A stretch of 64,000 bases of DNA from Tridacna crocea (GCA_943736015.1 OX031064.1:39421361-39485360), one strand, 5' to 3'; counted from the first letter of the stretch, positions 47,793-60,340 are shown. Program-made: numbers and translations. The notes: a model not told the origin generated them from the sequence alone.

Positions 47793-49411
47793 GGTTCATG
47801 TAAAGTGTTTATTTTGCTTAATTTCATACGTCAATAATTCTGTAATTATTAAAATTTGTCCAGGAAAACCATATATCAAATTAAAGCTCTGGATGAGTAC
47901 AAGCTGTTTTACATAATTATACCTACTGGCCTTACATAATAAAACTAAAACATTGCAGAAAAAGATGACATCGTTTAAAACCTACAAAATAATAATGACA
48001 TAACAAAATTGCTTAAGTTTTGGAGAAAACATAGGCTATAGTACATACCAGGTACTGCTACTACCAAAAATCCTATAGTTTCTTTAAAAAGGCACATATT
48101 TAAGTCAGAAAGTTTGACATTTTTCCCTTATTGACTTGTCAACCATGTTTGACCTACTTTGTTTTAGTAACAGGTATGGTGTCTCCACAGGATCAAAATG
48201 TACAAGTGGTTGTGCATGATAAACTTTCATTAGTAATTTTAGATAATAAAACAAATAAAAATGACCTGTACAAGTGAAATGTCCATGTCTACGTCCAAAC
48301 CCTTTCTCAAAAACAGCAGTTACAAAAGGTGTCACCAGTCTGGTAGATAGGATTAAGGTGTCACCAGTCTGGTAGATGGGATTTAGAATCAATTTTTGAC
48401 ATAAGCATTTTTTTCATTGTTCTTTTTTTGTGTGTGATGGGGTAGTGGGGTGCTGTTTTTGAGAAAGGGTTTGTAAGTGGACATGGAAATTTCACTTGTA
48501 CAGGTCATTTTTATTCTAAAATTATTACTGGAATAAATTGACCTGAAATTGACCTTTATGCAAAGAGTAATTAAAACGTGAATATTTAAACCATCTGGTA
48601 TAATCGGACTGTACGGAAACTGTTATCGGTAAATGTCGGGTTTGACCCTTACTGCGCCTTAGTCAAAATAAAACGGTTTTGCGGATGGCATAGATTAAGA
48701 TCAGGCTTCATAGAAAGTGCATCATAGATCTAAGTCACCCACCATGTATTACCAATTTAAACCAACAATATAATGGTTATTTCAGGTATTTCAAGTATTC
48801 TTTGAAAACACTATACCCGGTAAATCTATTAGCAGCATAAAGAGTTTAGAAACATGCACATAGTTCCGCATGCAGACGACATTAGCCAGAGCCAAGTTAG
48901 AACAATAAATCAAGCGTGTAATATATGGTAATTGAGGTCATTTATTTCATGTCAATTTGTTCAGGTAATACTAATGAAAGTTTATCATGCACAACCACTT
49001 GTACATTTTGATCCTGTGGAGACACCATACCTGTTACTAAAACAAAGTAGGTCAAACATGGTTGACAAGTCAATAAGGGAAAAATGTCAAACTTTCTGAC
49101 TTAAATATGTGCCTTTTTAAAGAAACTATAGGATTTTTGGTAGTAGCAGTACCTGGTATGTACCATAGCCTATGTTTTCTCCAAAACTTAAGCAATTTTG
49201 TTATGTCATTATTATTTTGTAGGTTTTAAACGATGTCATCTTTTTCTGCAATGTTTTAGTTTTATTATGCAAGGCCAGTAGGTATAATTATGTAAAACAG
49301 CTTGTACTCATCCAGAGCTTTAATTTGATATATGGTTTTCCTGGACAAATTTTAATAATTACAGAATTATTGACGTATGAAATTAAGCAAAATAAACACT
49401 TTACATGAACC
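47793..49411. mobile_element. TTAA-flanked 1.6-kb inverted-repeat element
   Basis: TTAA lies at 47,789-47,792 and 49,412-49,415. The ends are GGTTCATGTAAAGTG and its mirror. The two arms (about 47,793-48,238 and 48,966-49,411) are nearly identical by eye over ~445 bases. The loop holds a second inverted pair (48,256-48,318 against 48,450-48,514, word GTACAAGTGAAAT) and a tandem duplication of GGTGTCACCAGTCTGGTAGA (48,328-48,382). A 95-codon minus frame at 48,105-48,392 crosses the arm-loop border and is not a credible gene. Confidence 0.85.
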
Positions 49412-50034
49412 TTAATTAAGAAGATATCCATGTCAGTACTGTGTTCGTGTATGCAACTCTAAATCTCCCAAGTATTCAATGATTCGAAAATTTTCGCAGG
49501 TTACCAAACGCATAGTCATTTACGAAACACATACATGTATGTATATCTTACGGTAAAATGAAATATAACAAGTCATTTTAGCCCGCGATTGTGACGACGT
49601 AAAAGTTTGCAGTGGCGCTTTTAAACAGTTGAAAATCATACACTGATGGCCGCGTGATGTCTGAGGAGGGTAGTATTGAAGGTTACTTACAGATAAACAC
49701 ATGTATGCTTTCTCGCTGTCATTACCTTTCATGCAATATTTTCATTTTTGTTGTGTTAACATCCTTTTTGTTGATCCAATACCTTCCAATAATTTTCTAT
49801 TGGCGACAACATCAGTCCAAATCAACGAGACGCTTTGAGCAAATATTCTGAAAATTGTCATCTCCGCAACGGCCCTTTCCGAAACGGAAGTGTTGTTTTG
49901 GTAATGACAAGAACTTGCAGATACTTTTCTTTGGTTTAGAAATTTTACATCGATTGAGAAATAAGTTATAATAGATCTAATTACTTATACTAATCCCTCT
50001 CAAATCCCTCTCAATTCTGTTTCCAGTGACCTAC

Positions 50035-50145
50035 ACCACTCGCGCCGAATGTGTGGTCCAAAATTGACAACCACTCCCGGGAATCGAGCTCGGGACCTTA
50101 AGGTTGCAAAGCCGACGTTCTCCCTCACAACCACAGGGTTATTTT
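50035..50145 (-). mobile_element. tRNA-derived SINE head
   Basis: On the minus strand CTGTGGTTGTGAGGGAGAAC (A box) and GAGCTCGATTCCCGGG (B box) lie about 40 bases apart. Confidence 0.5.
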
Positions 50146-50559
50146 TTTTTGTCACAATTTGAAAAAAACAATTGTAGTCTACTGCAAATATTCACTTTGT
50201 TCTCAATATATATGAACTAGGATTTAATGCTTTTTAAACATTTTCTAAATCATATGTCATAGTAAACTTATTTATGGGATCTGAAAAACAAGCTTTACTT
50301 TGTAAGAATTGTTTGTCTTTAGTAACTGCGTGCTGGCATAAAAATACGTGTTCCATATTGCATTTAAAATATTCAATGTTCGAGGTAAAAAGTGAGAAAG
50401 TATTAAAAAAAAAGAATAGATCTATCACAGTATACTGAAATTGAAAATTTGGCTTAACTTTTTTTTATTCATTTTAAGAATCAATGCTACAGCTCCCCCA
50501 AAGGCAATCTTGTCTACAATGGTTTTGAAAGAAAAGGTGTAAAAGAGCAAAGTTTATTA

Positions 50560-52660
50560 ATTTCAGAGTCAATGCATATCCTGAAGAGAAAGCTAGCTAA
50601 TTTAGATGATTGTACTCGAGCGGCTGAGGCAGCACTCTCCGCCATACTAAGATTGTCGGACTGGATGTCTTACTGCCAACAAATAAGAAAGTTGTATAAA
50701 AGTATAGAAAATAATAAGGAACTCAGACAGCTCCTAACGAGACAACCTTAAAGAATGGCACTCAGAAGTGGAGAGAGAGAGCTGCGTTGTGGCGAAAGCG
50801 TCAACGAGAAAATCTTGAAAAACACGAAGAGTATAAAAGAAAAGAACGTGAAAGGTACAGACAAACGAAAGCTAAGAGATTGATAAAGAGTGCATCAGAG
50901 ATGAGTGACAGAGAACAGCGGCAAATGCGGAGAAGGTGGTGGATAAATCAACGGAATAAAAGAGAACATGACAGAAGCATATTCAGAACTGATGAATATA
51001 CACTTAGTCCCCCTTCTTCTCCAAATTACGAATTTCAAAATATTCCAAACGCAATAACCGACAGAAGAAGAGCAGGAAGAAAGTCAGGAAAGACAGCTAA
51101 ATGTTACAGAGATATATTTAAATTGAGAGTTGAGGTGGATAGAGAAAGAAGACTGAGACAACAGTACTTGACGGATGATAACACAACCTTCAAAGTAATT
51201 GTAAATGGCATAAAAAACAAAAATACAAAGAACCAAAAAGGAGAGTCGAATCATAAGACATCTTATATTCAGAGAAAATATTCATAAAAAGTATGGCCTT
51301 TCTACTTATGCCACAAAGATTACTGGTATAGGATTAAGGAAAAAAGATAGAAATCCAAAGAATGCCACTAGAACTTCTCGATTCCGACTTGAAATGAAGG
51401 AAACTGTCTCAAACTTCACGTGTTAAAGCAGGGAAGAATCCACACAAACCTATTCAGACGTGGGAAAAAAACAGGTACGGCTACTGAATGAATCTATAAA
51501 ATCAATACATAAGAAATTTCTGTGTGAAAATAACACCAAAATGAGCTATGGTATGTTCTGTATGCTTAAACCATTTTTGGTCAAAAAGGCTTCAGGAAAG
51601 GATCGAAAGACATGTTTCTGTAAGTTACATGAAACTCCTAAGTTTAACATTAACAAGTTGTTCGCAGAGACAGTAATTCAATCTAGCGATATAAAACTTT
51701 AACTGAGAACATTATATGTACAACACAAAGCAAGGAATGACTGACGGGTCGATAGTTTTGTTGCTTTGTTACAAAAACTAGAAATATTTTGAGACTTTTT
51801 AGTGTTGGCAGTTAAAAATCAGATGTTGCTCATTTAGGTACTGTATGTTTTTACAGAAAATGTAATGCATGTAAGAATAAATAAATAAAAAACATTCTTT
51901 AAAAATGTCACTGGCCAAATCGTTGAATGGTTTATGTGGACAAGCAAGAAAATTTCGGGTGAGAGGCTAACTAAAAATGGGGTCAAGGTTGAAATGACAC
52001 ACATATTGATGTTTGAGGATTTGCAGTCAGGAACTGTGGAAACACTAGTAAATGACTTAAAAAGAGACATACAGAGACTTTGTAGGACTGCCTTTAACAT
52101 AAACCAGTACAATTCTCTTAGGCATATTAGAGATAACTTAAATGCTGACGCAGTTCTTATACACATTAACTTTTCAGAGAATTACTGCTGTAAATATTCA
52201 TCTGATATTCAAAATACCCACTTCGGAGCATCTAAACGTCAAGTATCGATTCACACAGATGTTGCATATACAAAAAAAGCATAGAAAAGCATGTTGTCTT
52301 TCGCAACAATTTCAGATTGTCTCAGACATGGATCTGCTGCAATTTCGGCATTTCGGATTCCATACTCAACTTGATACGTGATAATCACAACTGCTAAAAA
52401 ACAGCTTAAAGCAATACACTTTGTGAGTGACGGGCCTACGACCCAATGTACATCAAAAACTAACTTTTTCTTATTGGGAAAAAAAATCTATGAATATAAA
52501 TTTGAAAGGGGAACCTGGAACTTTTGGGAAGGTGGCCATGTTAAAAGAGCACCTGACGGGATTGGCGCTCAAACGAAAGTCGGACGAAATGGTTACTACT
52601 AGACAAAAAGATTTAATGAAAGCATCAGATATTGTCACAGGTAGAGACTGTGCGTAATTA
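50560..52660 (+). pseudogene. Decayed transposase-like gene (FSENY / HFGAS / SDGP family)
   Basis: Three coding blocks follow one another. The first, open from about 50,750 to 51,287, is very basic and coiled (KWRERAALWRKRQ, then YKRKERERYRQTK). The second (51,460-51,702) has RKTCFCKLHETPKFN, a Cys/His pair. The third (51,934-52,600) has LIHINFSENYCCKYSSDIQ, HFGASKRQVSIHTD, HFVSDGPTTQC and GHVKRAPDGIG. Proteins with this order of motifs are frequent in fish, cnidarian and mollusc genomes. The spaced Asp/Asp/Glu-like residues (NFSEN, SDGP, the EGGH region) suggest a DDE-type nuclease, which is my inference. The gene is broken by several frame changes and by a 109-bp insertion at 51,741. An upstream 59-codon frame (50,572-50,751) after an acceptor-like TTTCAG may be another exon. 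Confidence 0.6.
51741..51849. mobile_element. 109-bp repeat inserted in the transposase-like gene
   Basis: CTGACGGGTCGATAGTTTTG to AGGTACTGTATG. It is identical but for about one base with 54,660-54,768. Confidence 0.75.
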
Positions 52661-52834
52661 TTAAAAGCCAAAAACCGTTTACCAAAGCATTCCTTTTGTT
52701 ATAAGTCTTTTGAAAACTTTGTTGCAAAAGCAGAAATTAATCTTTACAAGCAATATCTACTTTTACAACAATGGCTTCAAGATATTTTGACTGGAAATAC
52801 GGGAAAACAGTGGATTGTTTAGTTACGAGTAGAC

Positions 52835-53032
52835 CCTTGACGAGAAGACACAATTTTAGACTAGTGCAAATTGAAAGAAGTTGCAGACGACAATTCAAAG
52901 TGACTGCTAGTTGAAAAAAATCTTATAGGCTAGAAAACATTATGAAAGCAATTTCGTCTTTTCCCAATATGATTTCCTTTATACAATATCCCAGGTTCGT
53001 GAAAACCAGTGATTGTATTGGAAGGGTTTAAG
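52835..53032. mobile_element. TTAA-MITE, diverged
   Basis: ACACAATTTTAGACTAGTGC and GAAAACATTATGAAAGC are recognisable. The right end is GGAAGGGTTTAAG. Confidence 0.6.
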
Positions 53033-53559
53033 TAAACTTATGTTAATTGGCTCATGTGCATAAACCGCTCTGATATGTCTAAACAGATAACTCCAACACT
53101 TTGCATGCTAGATGTACTATGTTTTTTCAGGCATGATAGAAATTGGGATAAGTACTACTATTAAATTCTTTGAAGTCCATGCTAACTAAAGAGAAACCAT
53201 AGAAAAAGAGATTCCACGAAAGATTAAACAAGCTCCCAACACCATGAAGATACATCATGTATGATTTTTTCCCAATATCGAAAGTTAAAAAGCATTATGA
53301 TGACACTATTTCGAATTGCTTGGATTGGAGCATGCGGGTTTGATACTTGTTCGAGATAATCAGTGTTTCCGTCGTTTTTTTTTTTTGTATCTCTGACAAG
53401 GCTGCAGTTTATGAGAAAGCTCGAATAAACTGTTTTGTTAACATCCATTTGTGAAAGCTTTCAAAAGATAATATTATGTGACTGCCATGAAATGATCGAA
53501 GATTTGAATACGGTCAGTTAAAAGCATTAGAATTAACATAACTGTATAGACAGTTGCAC

Positions 53560-53690
53560 GGGGATGATTTGTTAAATTTATTTAAAATACAATACAAATA
53601 CTATACAATACAATACAATATTTTATTTAAGTATTTAGGCCGCTGGCCCATATACCGTAACATATCATATAAATTATTTACAGAGTGACG
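53560..53690 (-). mobile_element. LINE-tail-like fragment
   Basis: On the minus strand GCCAGCGGCCTAAATACTTAAATAAAATATTG is followed by repeated TATTG units. This looks like the 3' end of a non-LTR element with a microsatellite tail. No coding part remains. Confidence 0.4.
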
Positions 53691-53874
53691 TTGGATATAT
53701 GTAACAAATTTACAATCAAAGCTAAAGTTAACAGTTATGAAAATTAGAGGTCATATGTTGAATTGTAAAAACTTTTGAATACATTTGTTGGAAGACCTTA
53801 TCTCATCTATAGATTATTACATTAACTTAGACAATTACCATAAAATAATATTAATTCCAAATTTCACGCTCATG

Positions 53875-54230
53875 TGGTTTAAGCTTTTGAAAACATTGTG
53901 CAAGATAATAATTGTTTATACATTTAACCAAGACATTTACTAAATATAATATCAATGCAACATTTTAATCTTTTGAAAACATTGTGCCAACACTTAATAT
54001 TCATTCAAATTATGATAACAGGAAAATTTGTTGGTTGGATTTATCTGTCAACCAATTATAATTACAATATGATATATAAATCTTTTTTAGCATATCCAAA
54101 CATTTGATAAACATTGTGACAAACAATTGAATTGCTCCTGCTGTTAAAAGACTATAAAGACACTACTTAAAAACAATCGTATATTTTAACGTCTCGATAG
54201 GGTGCATTGAAAACATTGTAAGAAAAGATA
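53875..54230. repeat. Iterated GAAAACATTGTG block
   Basis: TTTTGAAAACATTGTG recurs near 53,887, 53,973 and (diverged) 54,105 and 54,208. The word is the arm of the TTAA-MITE hairpin, but the rest of the MITE is absent. Confidence 0.5.
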
Positions 54231-54354
54231 GAACAGCGAAAATAATGACATTTTGACAAACACAATACGTCAAAATAACTTCCACGGACCTAGCACTAAT
54301 AAAAACGCAAATGAAAATTGAATGATTAGGTTTAATTGTCTAACCACAACCTTT

Positions 54355-54442
54355 AGAAGGTTGTATTGGGGTTTAACACCACTTTAACAGCTTAGGTCAT
54401 ATCATGGCGGTCGGTGACGCACTTGTGTTATATACATGTATG
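54355..54442 (-). mobile_element. SINE tail fragment
   Basis: GGTTGTATTGGGGTTTAACACC to CGGTCGGTGACGCAC matches the tail part of the SINE at 57,176-57,440. Confidence 0.65.
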
Positions 54443-54659
54443 CATTGTTTCAGGTCGTAACAACAGACAGATTGAAAATTAAGTCTCGTGTCCTCAGCTG
54501 TATTTGCACTGACGAGTGTCCATTCATCTGTACATATTTTACTCGGTAAAAAACATGCTTTGAGCTTGAGGTAATGTTTCATTAAATATTTTCTATAGAG
54601 TACAGCTATATTATATTGGCGATAATTTGCTTTGAATATGCCAGGTTTTTGTAAGATCA

Positions 54660-54770
54660 CTGACGGGTCGATAGTTTTGTTGCTATGTTACAAAAACTAG
54701 AAATATTTTGAGACTTTTTAGTGTTGGCAGTTAAAAATCAGATGTTGCTCATTTAGGTACTGTATGGTTT
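54660..54770. mobile_element. 109-bp repeat, second copy
   Basis: Same sequence and orientation as 51,741-51,849, followed by a T-run (54,768-54,778). Confidence 0.75.
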
Positions 54771-55795
54771 TTTTTTTTCAAATACACTTTTGCTGTCAGG
54801 CGATAATTTGGTTTGGAAATGTTCAGAATTAGAAGTTTGAAAAACTGGTTTCTACGGCGAAACATCTGTTGCAATGCAACGCAGTGCAAGTAACATTTTT
54901 TTCATTTTCAACGTTCATCCGAATAAAATCGTGTCGTCCTTATAATATATGTAGTAGTATAGATAATCTGAACAATAACATTTTCTCAAAAACCACCCTG
55001 AAAATTATCATTCTTTTATTTCTTTTTTCTGCTGACAACTTCCGACTATTCTGCATGAAATACTGATTTCTTATTTCCTTGGCAACCACTGTCAGAAAAA
55101 GGGAATGCTTTTCCTTTGGGAAAGTTATTTAGCAAGTCGGATAAAATGGAGGTAAAATCAGTGAAAAATGGGACTACTCACTTTTCAACATCTGCATGAT
55201 ACTTAGGGAGAATGCTAAGGAGAATGCTAGATAATAAAATATATAACGAGTGACTGCGAAGCCCTTAACGAGCAAAGCGCGTTTTGCAGTAACATCGTTC
55301 TAGATTTTGAAAAATAAAATGTCCGACTTCGTTTTGGGTCTAAATCTAGAAGGAGAGGACTAAACCATAAATGTCTTCCGGTTGGTGGCACAGCGTCACA
55401 CGTATCACAGTCTTTCACAGTCTTTACCTGATTTTCAAGTTACTTTTAGCGTATCAGACTTTTTTTGTATAAATATATGCAATGATCTACGCGGGCAAAT
55501 GATGACGTCATCAATCATGATATTTTTATTTCATTTTTATTGTCACTTTTTCGCGGAAATTACTGTGGCGAAGAAATCATTGGTAAACTTAGTTTGTCCT
55601 ACTCTCTAAACTAATGGATTTCGTTCAAAATTGCTGCATTTAATTCCATACAGACTCAATATGTTGCAATTTGTGGCCACTTATTCATTAAATGGTTGAC
55701 GTATATATAGTTTTATCTTGATTTACGCAAAGCTCTGCCACAGCATTTTAGCAGGACTATTCTAATCCACGCACTGTAGTAAAACGGGCGGGGAC
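54771..55795. other. No gene seen
   Basis: AT-rich sequence with short frames only. Confidence 0.5.
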
Positions 55796-55799
55796 AATT

Positions 55800-56024
55800 C
55801 CAACTCTAAGTCTTTACCAGACTGGAAAATTTGGCATGGGTCCAGTCTGAAAGTGTTTGCAGACAACTTGCCCAAATTATAGGATTTGCTTGTAAAAAGA
55901 AAGAAAACATTGCAGGAAAGGAGAAAATACTCCTTACCAGCAATTTTTTCTTTACCTGCAATGTTTTTATGCGTCTTCTGCCTCAGGTGTGTACAAAAAG
56001 AGGGCTTATCTGGTATGGGTTAAA
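55800..56024. mobile_element. TTAA-MITE, diverged
   Basis: GTCTTTACCAGACTGG at the left; GGAAAGGAGAAAATACTCC with TACCAGCAATTTTTTC at the centre; TGGTATGGGTTAAAA at the right. Confidence 0.65.
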
Positions 56025-56747
56025 ATGGAAACAGATCCTGGACAGTGAGCCTACAACTTTGGAAGGACATGGATCCAGTTCTTGTTTATAGTACACAGTT
56101 GTCTTAGCGAGCCATCGCCTGTATCGGGGAAAATAAATTCTTCATAAAATTCCTCGTCGTCAACCAGCTGACAGCATGCATCCATTGCTGAATCTACACT
56201 TTAAAGACCATGGGCGTACTCGTCACAACTCGACCACTGCCGTTCCTACATCTAACCTCGATTCCATATGAACTGCGAATCACGTGACATGGCGGGCCAG
56301 TTTCAGTCGTTTTCTGCACATGTAATATTCTTCGAAGATTGCACTTGTCTGATATGACGCATCACTCCCCACATATTGTACACCATACAGCTCTAATTAA
56401 ACAAGTGTCACGCTCCATGTGCATCCGATTGTGTGCACATAGGACTTTCTCATAATATCAACTACCAAACCAATCGGGAATCACGTACGAGATTTAGTGG
56501 CCGCCGATAAGTTATAAAATCACGCCTTTATCATGCATAATATGGTGTGCATTCTGTTAGGAATCTATGACTAGCTTTACATGGTGTGTTTTTAGCGATG
56601 CCAAAGGTAAACACCGGTGATGGTTGCTCTGCATTAGTATTTGTCGAAAGTAACGGGAGGATTTTTTAACTGTCTTGAAGTAAAATAAAAGCCAAATTAA
56701 AGAAGGCGGGTGTTTAAATACATTTAGATTTATAGCATGCCATTTAA

Positions 56748-56950
56748 CTCATTAGCAAACAACAATATTTCAGGCTTGTCCAAATCAAAGGAATTTGCAG
56801 ACGACAAATTAAAAGTGACTTAAAATTTGGAATTTGTTTTGTGAAGGGTAAAAAACACTGTGGGAAAAGGAGAAAATGCTGGTTTCTCACAATGTTTTCT
56901 ACATGCTTCTTTCTCAGGGGCGTCAAAAGTACGGATTGTGTGGTAATGGG
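56748..56950. mobile_element. TTAA-MITE
   Basis: TTAA at 56,744 and 56,951; ends CTCATTAGCAAACAACAA and GTGTGGTAATGGG. The right part of the central hairpin is partly deleted (ATGCTGGTTTCTC). Confidence 0.8.
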
Positions 56951-56955
56951 TTAAA

Positions 56956-57168
56956 GGCATGAGAATAATTGTGGAGATGACAATCTGTCATTGTGAGGTC
57001 GGTCCAAGCGCTGACAGAGAAATTAATTTCAGAATTAGTTTAAAACCTGCCAGGTAGCTGTGTATTTTGTTGACTCTTTGCTAGATTTTGAAACTTCTCT
57101 TTTCTGCCAGCGACTAACATATGGCCCGACCACGCAATAAGATGCTATCATCTCCACAATAATTTACA
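56956..57168. mobile_element. TIR element (GTGGAGATGACA type)
   Basis: AATAATTGTGGAGATGACA and GAGGTCGGTCC face GGCCCGACC and ATCATCTCCACAATAATTT. It begins directly at the end of the preceding MITE. Confidence 0.65.
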
Positions 57169-57175
57169 TTTTTGA

Positions 57176-57440
57176 TTGGTTGGTTGTATTGGGGTTTAAC
57201 GCCAATTTAACAGCTAAGGTTATGTCATGGCGGTCGGTGACGCACATGTGTTCCCTGGCTTTCTCACACCGGTACTTACACTACTTTCTTTCCAAAGCCA
57301 CCGACTACCTTTCTCACATGCTTCAGCAGAGGTGAGTGGCGAAAATACGTCGGAGAGAAAGTTTGCCTCAACTGGGTATCAAACTCACAACCACCAGGTC
57401 ATGAGTCCGACACACTCATTATTGAGCCATCCGGGCGGGG
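57176..57440 (-). mobile_element. tRNA-derived SINE, near full length
   Basis: The minus-strand head is GGCTCAATAATGAGTGTGTCGG (in part) with the B box GAGTTTGATACCCAG; the tail is GGCGTTAAACCCCAATACAACC. Same family as 15,725-15,980. The 74-codon frame across it is not a gene. Confidence 0.75.
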
Positions 57441-57939
57441 TACATTTTTGAATAGTAAGATTTAAATTTAAATGTATTATGACACCTGTTTTATAATAAT
57501 GGTCTCTAATGGGCCTTTAAGCTTTTTCATTTAAATTTCATCGTGGAAACAAACACCGTTAAAACTTGTGTTTTGAAAAGATTTTCTGAGGCACTCTTTC
57601 CGTAAATAACATATATATACACACCGACCCTGCCCCCCTCTTCCATCTAGTTTAATTTACGGGAGAATAACTTGTGAGGTGTAAGGCAATTTTGAATGGT
57701 ATATCGTTTCAAGCCAATAAACCAATCAGAAACGGCTGTTGCAGTTTCAGCAAATGTAAGGTTCAAAGGACTTAAGTCCGGGAAATGAGGAGGCCAGAAT
57801 TGCTAATTTTGATTTTTTAAAGTTTTCTTGAAAGTGTCATGGAGCCACTACAATACTGAATTTTCTGTATTGTGTGCTGCTTCACATTTATTTTGTAAAT
57901 CCTTTTCATTGTGAAAAAGTAACCGTATTGTGGTGTTAA

Positions 57940-58160
57940 TCCATTACCACACGACAATATTTTAGACTGGTCCAAATTGAAAGCATTTGCAGACGACAAA
58001 ATAAAAGTGACTGAAAATTTGAAATTTGTTTTGTGAAAGGTAGAAAACATTGTGGGAAAAGGAGAAAATGCTGGTTACCAGCATTTTCTTCTTTTCCCAC
58101 AATGTTTTCTAAAGGCTTCTTTCTCAGGGGCGTCAAAAGTAGGGATTGTGTGGTAATGGG
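57940..58160. mobile_element. TTAA hairpin MITE, well preserved
   Basis: TTAA at 57,936 and 58,161; ends TCCATTACCACACGAC and GTGTGGTAATGGG. Centre GGAGAAAATGCTGGTTACC / AGCATTTTCTTC with long flanking arms. It represents a CCATTACCACAC-ended subfamily. Confidence 0.85.
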
Positions 58161-58164
58161 TTAA

Positions 58165-59168
58165 GTTACAGTGGTGCAATAGACCATTTACCAACTACCG
58201 ATACCGACGAGTCACCAAGAGTTACTTCCCTAGCGGATACTCTCCACCGTACAAGCTGACCCGGTCTTGAATATATCTGAATAGTTATAGGGTCACATTT
58301 TTAAAATCTAATTCACCCTTAACGCGATAAAAAGAAAACGGTCGTTCCGGTTGTTGTATCACATACCCCACTCGCAACAAAAAAGGACAGGGTCATTGTA
58401 TCTATCTTTCGGTAGCCAAAAGAAAGAAAAGTATCTGAATGGGATTTCATAGAACCTTTTTGTATGCAGGCTACATTTATCACTCTAAAAAACGAGTACC
58501 CGATTAAGAAATCGCGAAATTCTCAGCAACTGCCTTGGTGTCATAGGGTAAGAACAAATGATACTCAAAATAAATAGCTCCAATATACATTTAACCCAGA
58601 TTGACATGATACTGCATTTTGAAAATCGGGCAGAAAAATGCAACTTTCGGGATTAGTTATTAGAATGGATTTACCCTCTGTAACAGATATTCACAATTCC
58701 AAATTCTTTACAAGTGATAAGGGAAAAACAGTTAAATATGACATGTGTGTTAGTTGGTGCCTAAGAAGTACATCACGGCTTTTCATATATATTATCCAAT
58801 TTGAGGGTGAAATACCGAGATCAAAGGAACACCAAGCTAACCCTTTACTAGCTCTGAAATGAAAACAAATATAGCACGTATTTGACTACTGAAAATTAAT
58901 CTCGATCTACATGTACTTAATGTAATGTTTCAAATTTGAATTGAACTTTGATTTTGCAATAGTCATGTGATAAGGTAGTTTGAACAGCAATATTGCAAAA
59001 CTGTAAATATAAAGATTTTAAATGTTATTTCAAAGTCGGGATTTTCGCAGTAAATTCAAAATGTATAATGTCCAAGATTTTTTGTTTTGTAAATTGACTA
59101 TTTCTATTTATTTTCAAGCGTTGGAACTTTTTTTTAAATATCACCTTAATAGTTTAAATCAATCAAAC
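58165..59168. other. No gene seen
   Basis: AT-rich unique sequence; one 74-codon plus frame (58,638-58,862) has no domain or splice support. Confidence 0.45.
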
Positions 59169-59620
59169 CACAGATCCCTGGATTTCGAGCCTGTACTTTT
59201 TACCAAACAAAAAAATTGGGACTTGCCCAAGTTAAGGGCCTTTGCAGACACCAATTTGAATATGACTCAAAAATGAAATTTTCCGTAGGGAGGATAACAA
59301 AGGAAAAGGGGAAAATGTTGGTTACCAGAACGTTGCCCCTTTTCAACATAATTTCTAAAATCTATATTTCACAGGGTCGTAAAAAGCTTTGGTTATGTGG
59401 TATAGGCTTTTAACCCATTATCACACAATCCCTACTTTTGATGCCCCTGAGAAAGAAACCTTTGGAAAACATTCTGGGAAAAGGAGAAAATGCTGGTAAC
59501 CAGCATTTTCTCCTTTTCCCACAGTGTTTTCTACCCTTCAGAATTTCAAATTTCAAGTTTGTCGTCTGCAAATGCTTTCAGTTTGGACTGGTCTAAAATA
59601 TTGTCGTTTGGTAATGGGTT
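59169..59620. mobile_element. Two TTAA-MITEs back to back
   Basis: The first (59,169-59,409, inverted and diverged, GAAAATGTTGGTTACCAG) runs into TTAA at 59,410. The second (59,414-59,620) is well kept: CCCATTATCACACAATCCC, centre ATGCTGGTAACCAGCAT, end GTTTGGTAATGGG, with TTCA instead of the right TTAA. Confidence 0.8.
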
Positions 59621-60340
59621 CATTCGTAGACAAAACTTCGGACTCGTCCAGGTAGCACATGGATACAATAGAATGCTGCAAGCTCTTTTTTATCCCAGTA
59701 TATTCTTTTACACTTTGAAATTCTTCTTTACAGAAATTTCTGAACTATACTTTGCTTATTTTTTGTTTTCGTTTTTTGAGAGGGGGGGTTAATAGGAATT
59801 CATTTCTGGTGAACTCGCCCTTCATTAAAAGAAGAAAAGGATTTATTTCTCCAAACTGTAATTTCTTTACAAAGAGACAACTTTTAAAGACTAAGAACAG
59901 AGAGTTTGACAAATCAGCACGTCTGCCCCCCCCCCCCCCCCCCCCCCCACTATTTCCGGGTCGCCAAAACCCGAAATACTTTTGGTAACAGGCAAGTTTG
60001 CAGGAGAGGTCAGCATCAATGTTTTCAAATAGTATATTGGCTTTCAATTTCAATTTATTTTAGAACATGTAAACAAACGAGTAAAAGAGCCGCCGCGTAG
60101 AAACCTCATATGCTTTACATGACGGTCATTTGATCTTCTTGTCGCGTTTTTAATTTGAAAGACATTGTTCTTGTCCAGAGGTCTTCTTTCTCTGTTTTAA
60201 CGAAATCTTATTTTTTCTTCTGCTTGGAATATTTGTTTAATAATAATAATAATAAGAATAATAATAAAATACAATTATTAGAGAGGTTACATGCAGCCAT
60301 GGTGAATTACTGAATGAAATCTTTTTAAAAGTTTTAAGGC
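59621..60340. other. No gene; C-tract and TAA microsatellite
   Basis: A run of about 22 C lies at 59,926-59,948 and (TAA)n at 60,239-60,265. The Pro-rich and Gly-rich frames over the C-run are artefacts. Confidence 0.6.

Noticed and set aside
59745-60053. Gly-run and Pro-run frames
   Set aside because: Both come from the ~22-base C-tract at 59,926-59,948.
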